Source of the DNA: Candidatus Gastranaerophilales bacterium
Lineage (GTDB): Bacteria > Cyanobacteriota > Vampirovibrionia > Gastranaerophilales > Gastranaerophilaceae
Reading direction: 5' to 3'
DNA: 64,000 bases
NCBI GenBank assembly: GCA_944322755.1
Contig: CALUPY010000007.1
Span: forward strand, 1-64,000
The notes under the pieces were generated by a model that did not search any database, was not told the origin of the DNA, and was given only the letters and a program-made list of their open reading frames with translations. Positions 6,943-15,343 of this stretch are shown here, piece by piece; within the stretch, counting starts at the first letter, position 1, and each line of letters starts with the position of its first letter. Made by a program: the position numbers and the translations under genes.

Positions 6943-8513
6943 AATATATCCTTTTTTTCAAGTGAATAAATTCCTTTTAGATACTCAAGTCTTATTTTCT
7001 GAGAATCCGTTATCATATCCAGTTCATCCAAGTCCGAAAGCAGCTCAAATTCTTCTTTTTCATCAATATCCTTATATTTTTTGCCCATCAATTCAATTTC
7101 CTTCTGGTATTCATCGAGCTTTTCAGGAGAAACTCTGTATTTAGCCCCGGTCAGCATTTGCGCAAGCTGGAGATTTATATACCGGTCTTTGTTATCAATA
7201 TAATTTTCTGTTGCCTGCTTTACAGCTCTTTCTATTCCGGCTCCGGTTAACGCACCGTTTTTCTTATTCGGGGCGGCAATCGTGACATAGCTCTTATATG
7301 GAATCTGTTCTGTATTAACAAGTTTCAGATCTTTGCCGTTATTTATTGCTTCGCGGATTTTTTGATTGGAATAATTATCAAGATAAAATTTAAGAATATT
7401 TTGTATATCATTGTTATCCGGCATAGAAACGGGTAAGCGTGTACATTTTCCGTTTCTGAGAGAAATTTCAGAATCGACTCTGGTCGGGAAGTTTGTAGTA
7501 AAAAAGAAGGTTACTCCGGCAGCATCGGTGGCACCATTGGTATCAGGTATTTCACTGCAATGGTCCAGTATCCCTTTGAGAAAAGTTTTGTTCATATCTG
7601 CAATATCATCCGAGCTGTTTTCAGAATTCGGGTTAAAATACTTGTCTACCTCATCAATAACAATAATTGTTCTCGGAGATTTCAAAGTTGCAGCATATTC
7701 AGCTTTTTGCTGAAGATTTCCGGATTTATATTCATGTGCTTCATATTTTGAATCAACCAGCAATTTTTGTGCAAGATAGTACTTTCTGGCTTCATTAAGC
7801 AGTGATTTCACTTCTCCAGTGAATTTTCTCGGGGAGGTATTAGGATTGAGCTTCAGAACATTGCAATTTGCTTCTTTTCCTACGAACTCTGCAATTTTTG
7901 ACTTTCCGCATCCAATAGGCCCGTAGAGGAGAATTGCCGGCGGAAGTTTCTCTGTTGAGGAGCAGAGATTTTCCCTCTGAATAGGCTCAATGACCATACG
8001 TTTCAATTCTTCTTTTTGCTCATCATAACCGGCAATAACGTTATTGAGAGAAAAATTGTCCATGAGTAATTTTTTGGCTATCTCATAAACCTCAATATCT
8101 TCAGTGTTAATAAGACTTTTGTAGAAAGAATCATTCGCAAGAATATCACGGCATTTTGCTTTTGTAGCCAGATAATTTTCATACTCTTCTTTTTCAATTC
8201 TCAGTCTTTCAAGTTTTTTTACTTTACCGAGTTTTGTTGCACCGCTAAACCAGCCCTTGTAAGCACGTTTATTTCGCAGGGAATCAATTCTGTCCGCGAC
8301 ACTATCTTTATAAATCTGTTCATTATTATCACTAACATAAATTCTTGCCAAATCTTTGTATTTCAAATAATCACTAATAGCTTTTTTCCTCTCGGCTTCT
8401 GTCATATTATGCCCAAAGGAAGGAGTATTCTGATTAATATGTGATTTTCTAGTGTTTTTTCCGACCTGTATAGGGCGGGTATTATATATAGCACCGATTG
8501 AATAAATTTTCAT
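6939..8513 (-). CDS. AAA+ ATPase, paralogue 1, with PSFG N-terminal motif
   Basis: A 524-residue AAA+ protein. After a short N-terminus with TPSFGHN (residues 30-36) comes a charged helical domain (about 37-190). The ATPase core follows: Walker A GPIGCGKS at 198-205, Walker B TIIVIDEVD at 282-290, sensor-1 FFFTTNFP near 330, and a helical lid to about 450. The closing segment is acidic. The P-loop core resembles the classical AAA clade (FtsH/spastin-like) more than the Clp or MoxR clades. It is paralogous to the next gene upstream (8525-10150), with the same order of domains. Two AAA paralogues in tandem, followed by a metallopeptidase, suggest a hetero-oligomeric unfoldase or secretion motor; this is inference. 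Confidence 0.8.
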   Translation of the reverse strand: MKIYSIGAIYNTRPIQVGKNTRKSHINQNTPSFGHNMTEAERKKAISDYLKYKDLARIYVSDNNEQIYKDSVADRIDSLRNKRAYKGWFSGATKLGKVKKLERLRIEKEEYENYLATKAKCRDILANDSFYKSLINTEDIEVYEIAKKLLMDNFSLNNVIAGYDEQKEELKRMVIEPIQRENLCSSTEKLPPAILLYGPIGCGKSKIAEFVGKEANCNVLKLNPNTSPRKFTGEVKSLLNEARKYYLAQKLLVDSKYEAHEYKSGNLQQKAEYAATLKSPRTIIVIDEVDKYFNPNSENSSDDIADMNKTFLKGILDHCSEIPDTNGATDAAGVTFFFTTNFPTRVDSEISLRNGKCTRLPVSMPDNNDIQNILKFYLDNYSNQKIREAINNGKDLKLVNTEQIPYKSYVTIAAPNKKNGALTGAGIERAVKQATENYIDNKDRYINLQLAQMLTGAKYRVSPEKLDEYQKEIELMGKKYKDIDEKEEFELLSDLDELDMITDSQKIRLEYLKGIYSLEKKDIL

Positions 8514-8524
8514 ACAAAATCCTT

Positions 8525-10150
8525 TTATTCGTTTTCTTTTTTTAGCTGTTCTAGTTCTTCGCGCAAGCGTGCAAGCTCTTCTTGCTGCTCGGGCATCAAA
8601 AAATCCTCGCCAAAAGCGGTCAGGTATTCAATTTTCTGTTCCAGAACAGAAATCCGCGAGTCATTTTCATAATCAATTTCGGGGCCGGTATTTTCTTCGG
8701 TAAGCCCGAGATTATCTAACTGTTCAAGGTATCTTTCAAGTTTTTCCGGTCTAATGTCTCTCATTCCGTACTTAAATTCACGGATAAGATAAATATTGAA
8801 GTCAAATTTCGGATTGTCTATGTAAGATTCAACAGCATTCGTGACAAGATATCTTATGGCATCATTGCTGAATGCGCCGTCTTCTGGAGAAGGCCCGAAT
8901 TTTTTTGCAAATTTTTCAAGTTTTATGTTTTTTGTATCTATAGATTGTAAAGACGGGTCATCTTTTTTGTTTTCATATATCAATATATTAGCTTTGTTCA
9001 GATAAAAACGCAGAACCTCCTCAAAGTCCTTTCCTGCAGGCGGAAGAACGCCATAGGGAGTGAGTTTGTTAAGGTTTATTTCACTAAGAGGAATACGCTG
9101 TGGGTAGTTTGAAGTACAGATGAAAGTAACAGCAGCTGCATTCGGGTCATTTTCTGAGGGAAGTTTTGCGCATCCGTCAAAAAGATTTTTCACTGCATCT
9201 GTATTCGTTCGTATGACTGATTCAGAGCAGGTGAGGGGATTAAAGTAACGATCGAATTCGTCAATGATAATGACAGTTCTGGGGGAACCTGCTTTTCTCA
9301 GTGCTTCGTTTTTTTCTTCCTGAGACATATTATTGTATTGTGCACTATTTTTCAGCTTTTCTATTTCTTGTGCTTTACGGTAGTAGCGGTTGATAGCTTC
9401 GTTACGCTTATTCTTTAACATTGCGGGAAACTGGTCAGGTTTGATATCTGTTTTTATCCTGTCGCAAAAACAGTAGGTTTCTTTAGCTATTGCCTCTGCT
9501 GCAGCAGTTTTTCCGCAGCCTGTGGGCCCGCAGAGAAGAATCCCGTTCATTACATTTTGTTCTCCGCCTTCCAGCATTTCCTGTGTTACAGGAAGAACAA
9601 AAACAGATTTCATATCTCTTTTCATGGATTCATAACCGGATATTCTGGAGTCAAGAGTGCCTCTCGTACTCTGCATAATCTCTGCAGCTGTGCATTTTCG
9701 GGTTTTTGTATCCCCTTCAAAAAGTTTTTTATAATAGTCCAGATTTTTCATCACTTGGTCATAAAGCGCTTCTTTCGCTTTATATTTATTTTCGTATTTG
9801 TGTTTTATTCCGTTTTTTGTTGATTTCTTTAAATACGCAAAAGCTTCTTTTTCTCTTACAGCAATTTCATTTTTGGCAAGCATTTTATATTCTTCTTTAG
9901 CAGCAGAAGGGTTCCATCCCATTGCCCAAAGATAGTCATTTTTGTCCTTTTGTATCTGACGTTCATATTCCAGTCTGCGTCTTTCTGCCAGAGAATCAGA
10001 AGAAAAGGAAACTCGCAACGGGATATATGCTTTCGGGAAAGAAGAAAGCTGCTCTCCTCCGACGGATAAAGATATCTGATTTTGGGGATTTCTGGTAGTG
10101 TGAATATTTTGTTTAGGTGTAAAAACAGGTGAGTTCAGTGTGATTTTCAT
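8525..10150 (-). CDS. AAA+ ATPase, paralogue 2, with VSFS N-terminal motif
   Basis: A 541-residue AAA+ protein, paralogue of the gene 11 bases downstream. The N-terminal 45 residues are flexible and end in LRVSFSS (about 45-51). A charged coiled-coil-like domain follows, then Walker A GPTGCGKT (208-215), Walker B TVIIIDEFD (about 292-300) and sensor FICTSNYP. The last 60 residues form an acidic Glu/Leu-rich coiled coil. Both ATP-binding and hydrolysis motifs are intact in both paralogues, so neither looks like a dead subunit. The substrate is unknown. Confidence 0.8.
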   Translation of the reverse strand: MKITLNSPVFTPKQNIHTTRNPQNQISLSVGGEQLSSFPKAYIPLRVSFSSDSLAERRRLEYERQIQKDKNDYLWAMGWNPSAAKEEYKMLAKNEIAVREKEAFAYLKKSTKNGIKHKYENKYKAKEALYDQVMKNLDYYKKLFEGDTKTRKCTAAEIMQSTRGTLDSRISGYESMKRDMKSVFVLPVTQEMLEGGEQNVMNGILLCGPTGCGKTAAAEAIAKETYCFCDRIKTDIKPDQFPAMLKNKRNEAINRYYRKAQEIEKLKNSAQYNNMSQEEKNEALRKAGSPRTVIIIDEFDRYFNPLTCSESVIRTNTDAVKNLFDGCAKLPSENDPNAAAVTFICTSNYPQRIPLSEINLNKLTPYGVLPPAGKDFEEVLRFYLNKANILIYENKKDDPSLQSIDTKNIKLEKFAKKFGPSPEDGAFSNDAIRYLVTNAVESYIDNPKFDFNIYLIREFKYGMRDIRPEKLERYLEQLDNLGLTEENTGPEIDYENDSRISVLEQKIEYLTAFGEDFLMPEQQEELARLREELEQLKKENE

Positions 10151-10249
10151 TGATCTCTGTGTCCTTTTTCTCTCTTTTTTAGCCTTAAAACGCCTGATTT
10201 ATTTTTTTTGCTGTTTTGCTTACTTTTGTTAAGTTTTTTTACAAGACTA

Positions 10250-11044
10250 TTATTCCAAAAGCCACGGATTATCCTGAATGAGTCTGTCCATTATTGCTTT
10301 CGCATTCTCGCTTATTGTTTTGTTTTTATGTTTTTCTAATTCTTCAAAATCTTTATAATGCATATAATCAAATTCTTTCCATTTGCCAGGCTCTGATTTG
10401 TCCACCATCAACTTTTTTATTGACTTCATTATCTCTGCCATTGTCTCTTCTGTATATATTTTTAAATATTTACTATCTGTATATGACCAAATCAGTATTA
10501 CATCTATCGGCTCACCAACTTTGCCAACCAATTTTGCATATTCCCGCATTATATCACTGTCTTTTGATAGTTGATATACATCATGCAGTTTTAGCATATC
10601 CTCCCTTGTTCCATATGACTGCAACGCTTTTAAGCCTAATAGATTCTTCTCCTTGTTTATCGGTTTGTACGGCGGATTTACATGAATATACTCATTCCAT
10701 ATGCTTTTTATGTACTCTGCTTTTTCCTGCTGCTGTTTTTCTAATGCAGCTCCGGGAGTGAAATGTGCGGATGGAAGAGATGATGCAGTGGGTTCCGGTT
10801 TCGTTTTTTGGAATATTTTTTTTATCAATGCTGAGACTTTTTTTCTGTTCATTAATCCTACAAATAATAGAACGGCAGAGAGACTGGCTCCTCCGATTAT
10901 AGCTGCTTTTTTCAGGCTTTCTTGTTTTGAGGGTTTTATAGGGTCTGCAGGAGAAACGAGCATTATGTGACCATTCGGATATTTTACTACGGTCTCCATT
11001 AAGGGAGGTTTTTTTGATGAAAATGATATCGGATGTACGTTCAT
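10250..11044 (-). CDS. membrane-anchored protein with shared helical C-terminal module, copy 1
   Basis: A 264-residue protein beginning MNVHPISFSSK, the shared short motif. A hydrophobic helix follows (about residues 48-66, IIGGASLSAVLLFVGL), then a Pro/Ser linker, and then a C-terminal module of about 155 residues (from KAEYIKSIWNEY to PWLLE) that looks like an alpha-helical HEAT-type repeat (LKALQSYGTREDMLKLHDVY). The module is nearly identical in the two genes upstream. Conservation of the module with divergence outside it points to recent duplication or gene conversion. No enzymatic motif seen; the module may bind a partner protein. Confidence 0.65.
   Translation of the reverse strand: MNVHPISFSSKKPPLMETVVKYPNGHIMLVSPADPIKPSKQESLKKAAIIGGASLSAVLLFVGLMNRKKVSALIKKIFQKTKPEPTASSLPSAHFTPGAALEKQQQEKAEYIKSIWNEYIHVNPPYKPINKEKNLLGLKALQSYGTREDMLKLHDVYQLSKDSDIMREYAKLVGKVGEPIDVILIWSYTDSKYLKIYTEETMAEIMKSIKKLMVDKSEPGKWKEFDYMHYKDFEELEKHKNKTISENAKAIMDRLIQDNPWLLE
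10289..10933. repeat. long direct repeat, copy 1 of 3
   Basis: These 645 bases match 11100-11744 with only about three differences that I could see and no indels. A 486-base part, 10241-10726, appears identical to 11932-12417. The repeats encode the shared C-terminal module and, for copies 1 and 2, also the membrane helix. Near-identity at synonymous positions indicates very recent duplication or ongoing gene conversion. Confidence 0.9.
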
Positions 11045-11060
11045 AATTAGCTCTTCCCTT

Positions 11061-11858
11061 CTATTCTTCCATCCATGGATTTTCTTGAACCAGTCTCTTC
11101 ATTATTGCTTTCGCATTCTCGCTTATTGTTTTGTTTTTATGTTTTTCTAATTCTTCAAAATCTTTATAATGCATATAATCAAATTCTTTCCATTTGCCAG
11201 GCTCTGATTTGTCCACCATCAACTTTTTTATTGACTTCATTATCTCTGCCATTGTCTCTTCTGTATATATTTTTAAATATTTACTATCTGTATATGACCA
11301 AATCAGTATTACATCTATCGGCTCACCAACTTTGCCAACCAATTTTGCATATTCCCGCATTATATCACTGTCTTTTGATAGTTGATATACATCATGCAGT
11401 TTTAGCATATCCTCCCTTGTTCCATATGACTGCAACGCTTTTAAGCCTAATAGATTCTTCTCCTTGTTTATCGGTTTGTACGGCGGATTTACATGAATAT
11501 ACTCATTCCATATGCTTTTTATGTACTCTGCTTTTTCCTGCTGCTGTTTTTCTAATGCAGCTCCGGGAGTGAAATGTGCGGATGGAAGAGATGATGCAGT
11601 GGGTTCCGGTTTCGTTTTTTGGAATATTTTTTTTATCACTGCTGAGACTTTTTTTCTGTTCATTAATCCTACAAATAATAGAGCAGCAGAGAGACTGGCT
11701 CCTCCGATTATAGCTGCTTTTTTCAGGCTTTCTTGTTTTGAGGGGGGGGCAAAAGAATATTCATCACCGGAAGTGTGATGACGCAGGAGGCTGTCATTCT
11801 TTTGTTTTGGGATAAGGTCTATAAGACTAGATTTAAAAGATATTTGATTTAGGTTCAT
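11061..11858 (-). CDS. membrane-anchored protein with shared helical C-terminal module, copy 2
   Basis: A 265-residue protein starting MNLNQISFKSS. I took ATG 11858, five bases from GGAGG, over the GTG just before it. From residue about 40 (PSKQESLKKAA) it is almost identical to copy 1, including the hydrophobic helix, Pro/Ser linker and helical module. The first 39 residues differ completely except for the ISF motif. The final residues also differ (KRLVQENPWMEE against DRLIQDNPWLLE). The module is thus bounded by variable ends, as if the N-terminal peptide determines identity or destination. Function unknown. Confidence 0.65.
   Translation of the reverse strand: MNLNQISFKSSLIDLIPKQKNDSLLRHHTSGDEYSFAPPSKQESLKKAAIIGGASLSAALLFVGLMNRKKVSAVIKKIFQKTKPEPTASSLPSAHFTPGAALEKQQQEKAEYIKSIWNEYIHVNPPYKPINKEKNLLGLKALQSYGTREDMLKLHDVYQLSKDSDIMREYAKLVGKVGEPIDVILIWSYTDSKYLKIYTEETMAEIMKSIKKLMVDKSEPGKWKEFDYMHYKDFEELEKHKNKTISENAKAIMKRLVQENPWMEE
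11100..11744. repeat. long direct repeat, copy 2 of 3
   Basis: This copy corresponds to 10289-10933 at a constant offset of 811 bases. It differs from copy 1 at A/C in 'TCA[AC]TGCTGAG' and at two positions in 'AATAGA[AG]C[GA]GCAG'. Identity to copy 1 ends in a run of G at 11741-11748, where the N-terminal coding sequences diverge. Confidence 0.9.
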
Positions 11859-11931
11859 CACTGCCTCCGTTTCTATAAAACAGGTAATTAAAATTTTTTG
11901 TCATTTTTTTACTCTATATAAAGTTTTTTTT

Positions 11932-12417
11932 ACAAGACTATTATTCCAAAAGCCACGGATTATCCTGAATGAGTCTGTCCATTATTGCTTTCGCATTCTC
12001 GCTTATTGTTTTGTTTTTATGTTTTTCTAATTCTTCAAAATCTTTATAATGCATATAATCAAATTCTTTCCATTTGCCAGGCTCTGATTTGTCCACCATC
12101 AACTTTTTTATTGACTTCATTATCTCTGCCATTGTCTCTTCTGTATATATTTTTAAATATTTACTATCTGTATATGACCAAATCAGTATTACATCTATCG
12201 GCTCACCAACTTTGCCAACCAATTTTGCATATTCCCGCATTATATCACTGTCTTTTGATAGTTGATATACATCATGCAGTTTTAGCATATCCTCCCTTGT
12301 TCCATATGACTGCAACGCTTTTAAGCCTAATAGATTCTTCTCCTTGTTTATCGGTTTGTACGGCGGATTTACATGAATATACTCATTCCATATGCTTTTT
12401 ATGTACTCTGCTTTTTC
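11932..12417. repeat. long direct repeat, copy 3 of 3
   Basis: This copy appears identical over 486 bases to 10241-10726, including a few untranslated bases beyond the stop codon. Identity stops abruptly inside codons for EEKAEYIK, where the upstream part switches to an unrelated N-terminal domain. Confidence 0.9.
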
Positions 12418-12984
12418 TTCAGCCTGAAGCTTTTTTACTAAATTTATATAGAACTCTCGCTCGTCGTTCATTGAATTTGCCATCATTCGATATATATAGC
12501 GCTGATCTTCCGGTACATTATTTATGGAATTTGCTGCTTTAAGCACATTTTTGTTATTTCTCAGCCATTTTTCATCAATGGTTTTTATCGTTTCCAGGTC
12601 TTTTAGAATACTGTCATAGTCCATTGAAAAAGACGGCAGAGGCATTCCTGTCTCAGATGAAAATCTCACAGCAGGTGCTGTATTTTTCTTTACTTTTACA
12701 ACGGGTTCAGCGGAAGAAGTCCGTTTCACAAACCAGTCATATAATCTATCACCGCAGTTCTCAGCTTTTTGAATTAAGGAGCCAATTTTGTCACCGGCCA
12801 TTTTACCTACATTGAAGAGTTTATTGCCCAATGCGTCAAAAGTTCCTTTTATATCACCCACTCCGCTCTTGAATGACGGTGAATTGTTTATAACATAGGG
12901 CTGTGAATTTTGCTGTTTTCTGCCGCAAACTGTTATGTTTTTGTTGTTTGAATAAATTTTGATTGGAGTTGTTTGAATTTTCAT
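11941..12984 (-). CDS. protein with PSFKSG motif, unique N-domain and shared C-terminal module, copy 3
   Basis: A 347-residue protein. I chose the ATG at 12984, preceded by AGAGGT, rather than an upstream ATG that would run into the previous gene. The N-terminus carries NSPSFKSG (about residues 37-44), followed by a helical domain of about 150 residues found in neither other copy. The C-terminal 155 residues are the same module as copies 1 and 2, but without their hydrophobic helix. It is a clear example of module swapping. Function unknown; the shared module probably recognises a common partner. Confidence 0.65.
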   Translation of the reverse strand: MKIQTTPIKIYSNNKNITVCGRKQQNSQPYVINNSPSFKSGVGDIKGTFDALGNKLFNVGKMAGDKIGSLIQKAENCGDRLYDWFVKRTSSAEPVVKVKKNTAPAVRFSSETGMPLPSFSMDYDSILKDLETIKTIDEKWLRNNKNVLKAANSINNVPEDQRYIYRMMANSMNDEREFYINLVKKLQAEEKAEYIKSIWNEYIHVNPPYKPINKEKNLLGLKALQSYGTREDMLKLHDVYQLSKDSDIMREYAKLVGKVGEPIDVILIWSYTDSKYLKIYTEETMAEIMKSIKKLMVDKSEPGKWKEFDYMHYKDFEELEKHKNKTISENAKAIMDRLIQDNPWLLE

Positions 12985-13000
12985 TTTTTTACCTCTTATT

Positions 13001-15343
13001 TTATATTTCAATGGAGAATATGATATCTCTCTGGTTCTCTTCGAGCTTCCCTGCTCTATAGGCTGCATATATAGCTCCGCCGCCTGCTGCCGCCACTAGT
13101 GCACAGACCGCAACCGGAACAGCAGCAGCTCCGCCCAGAGCCGTGCCAATAGATGACCACAGACCGGCATGGCTTGCTCCGCCGGAAAGAGCCAGACCAA
13201 AGGCGGCATTATGTATTGCATCTACAGGAGACATATCCGGAAGCATAGATGCGAAATCAGAAAAGATTGAATCTGCTCCGGAGTCTTTAATAACGCCTGA
13301 CGCTATCGGGGTAGTGCGAAGTTCATCAAAAACTTTTTTTGCGTGTTTTATATAATCCTTGCTTGTATTGTACCCGTCATAAATACCCCTCGAGAGCAAT
13401 ATTCCCTGAACACTGCCAAGAAGTGTTTTTGTCGGTTCATTACTGTTTTTTACAGCAGTCGACAGCTTCTTGAGTTCTTCGTTTAATTCTTTATTATTCC
13501 CGGTTTTGGCTATGATATCAACAAATTTCGGAACACCTTCTGCTATATTTTTATCAACAGCCTTTTTTTCTTTTTCATTTAATGTATTGTTGAATACCCT
13601 CTGTAATTCGGCAATCTGAGAAGAAAGCCTGCCTACCGTATCTTCCTGTATGCTGTTTGTTATAACAGCTCTGTTAATCAATGCATCTTTCAATGAAACA
13701 GAAAAATCCGCTGTCTTTATTTTTATTTCATCCAGATTTATATTTACCTTCTTGAGTTCATCATACATGCCGAGAAATACGCTCGTGTTTCGAGCCTGGC
13801 GATTGACTTCTTCCACAAGGGCATACGGTTCTGTCTCACGCAGCCAATCCTTTTTCAAATCATCACTCAATAGTGTCATCTCGTCTCTTGTGAGTTTTGT
13901 CAGATAATCCAGCTTTTCGCTTTCTGAACGTCTTTTAAACTCTTCTGTTTTTCCCAGTTTGTCTATATACAAATCTACAAATGACAGTCTGTCATCAGGA
14001 TTTTCCACATCTCTTTCCGGAATATTTATCTGTGAATCAAACTGCCTCTCCTGCAGTATGTCATAGAATTTGTCAAGAGTCTCGAAATAAGTTTCTCTAT
14101 TCTCTTTAAAGGCCAGGCTCATTTCTTTTACTGCCTGTTTCGCAGGTTTTATATTGTGTCTGTCATTGACAATCTGCCACAAATAATCATTGTCGTCATA
14201 GTCGTATATACCGTCTTTTTTATATCTGGTATTAAAATATCTTGCTGTAAAATACTGGTTATCCGTATCAAAATTTGAATAATTCTGGCAGTAATGCAGA
14301 TTTTTATTCTTCTTTTCTTCTGTTTTTATAAATATTTGCTTTTTAAGCTTTATATTCAGAGCTTCATTTAAGTTGTCTTTTTCCCATTTTTCAAAAGCAA
14401 GTTTGTGGAGTTTTTGAATTGCATCTTTAGCATAAAAGAGAGATTCTTTTTCTTTTGCGTATTCAAGTTTTTTCTGAGCCTCGAGGATAAGTTCAAAATC
14501 CCTCTCCAGTTCACTGCCCCGGTCGTCGTACAGTTTGTTTTCTATATAGGAAAGAAGAAGTTTGAAACCGTCGAGTTTCCTGTCCTGAGACAATTTCTCA
14601 GAAAAGATTTTTCCCACTGTGTTTTTATTGAAATCATCGCGAAGTTTAATTCTTTCTTTTGTAAAAAAAGGAATTGCATATTCTTTGCCGGCTATTTCCG
14701 AAAGCAGCTCAAGACTGTGTTCAACAGTATCAGTCCTGTCATTTTTCAGGGTTTCATATGCATATAAGTACCAGTTTTTTATTACCTCTGTTTTTATTTT
14801 TTCAAAAGTCTCATCATCAGATTTTTTAATAATTTTGTTTATATTTTCATCAGGACTGTTCAGTGAAGACCTGATAATGTCCGATATTTTCTTTGTATCT
14901 ATTTTACTGTTTTCATCCCAGTATTTTGTAAAATGTTTGTTCGAATATTTTACATCCAGTAATGACTGCAAAACCGTTCTGTCAAAATATTCAAAACCTG
15001 ATTCAAGTTTTGCAAAAATTTCAGGAGAGGACAAGATTTTTGAATACAGAGTTTCATCCGATTTTATATATTCAAGTGAAGCAAGAAAATCACAGTCCGC
15101 ACCCAGTTCAAATCTGCTGCGTGTATTCAAATCAACAGTTTTCAGCATATTGTCAAGCATTACTGCTGCATGTGTCAAAAATTCTTCATCCTCTTTATAA
15201 CCTTTGAAATTTATAAAATAAGACGAAGGAACACCTTGCAAAACATGCAAAGAATTCGCCGCTTTATGATTTTTTTCGTGTGCAGAATCTTGATTGTTGT
15301 ATTTTTTAAATATTGTACTGTTTGTTATCGGTATTATTCGCAT
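13001..15343 (-). CDS. large hypothetical protein with FKG motif and hydrophobic Gly/Ala-rich C-terminus
   Basis: A protein of about 780 residues; ATG 15343 is preferred, as it follows AAAGAG and avoids most of the overlap with the next gene. YFINFKGYK near residues 43-51 is the neighbourhood motif. The body is mostly charged, helical sequence with no recognised domain. The last 75 residues contain two small-residue-rich hydrophobic segments (AAFGLALSGGASHAGLW and AAAVPVAVCALVAAAGGGA) separated by a turn, resembling a membrane-inserting hairpin. A helical hairpin of this kind is seen in pore-forming or translocator proteins, but no family match is claimed. Confidence 0.6.
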   Translation of the reverse strand: MRIIPITNSTIFKKYNNQDSAHEKNHKAANSLHVLQGVPSSYFINFKGYKEDEEFLTHAAVMLDNMLKTVDLNTRSRFELGADCDFLASLEYIKSDETLYSKILSSPEIFAKLESGFEYFDRTVLQSLLDVKYSNKHFTKYWDENSKIDTKKISDIIRSSLNSPDENINKIIKKSDDETFEKIKTEVIKNWYLYAYETLKNDRTDTVEHSLELLSEIAGKEYAIPFFTKERIKLRDDFNKNTVGKIFSEKLSQDRKLDGFKLLLSYIENKLYDDRGSELERDFELILEAQKKLEYAKEKESLFYAKDAIQKLHKLAFEKWEKDNLNEALNIKLKKQIFIKTEEKKNKNLHYCQNYSNFDTDNQYFTARYFNTRYKKDGIYDYDDNDYLWQIVNDRHNIKPAKQAVKEMSLAFKENRETYFETLDKFYDILQERQFDSQINIPERDVENPDDRLSFVDLYIDKLGKTEEFKRRSESEKLDYLTKLTRDEMTLLSDDLKKDWLRETEPYALVEEVNRQARNTSVFLGMYDELKKVNINLDEIKIKTADFSVSLKDALINRAVITNSIQEDTVGRLSSQIAELQRVFNNTLNEKEKKAVDKNIAEGVPKFVDIIAKTGNNKELNEELKKLSTAVKNSNEPTKTLLGSVQGILLSRGIYDGYNTSKDYIKHAKKVFDELRTTPIASGVIKDSGADSIFSDFASMLPDMSPVDAIHNAAFGLALSGGASHAGLWSSIGTALGGAAAVPVAVCALVAAAGGGAIYAAYRAGKLEENQRDIIFSIEI

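Noticed and set aside
11061-11861. Immunity genes of a polymorphic toxin cluster
   Set aside because: No toxin domain, PAAR, Rhs or secretion component is seen, and the membrane helix and N-terminal motif do not fit typical immunity proteins.
10241-12417. CRISPR array or insertion sequence as source of the long repeats
   Set aside because: The repeats are hundreds of bases long and coding, with no spacers, terminal inverted repeats or transposase gene.
14619-15200. 193-codon plus-strand frame
   Set aside because: It is antisense to the large FKG-motif gene and very Ser/Phe-rich, as expected from the complement of Lys/Glu-rich coding sequence.
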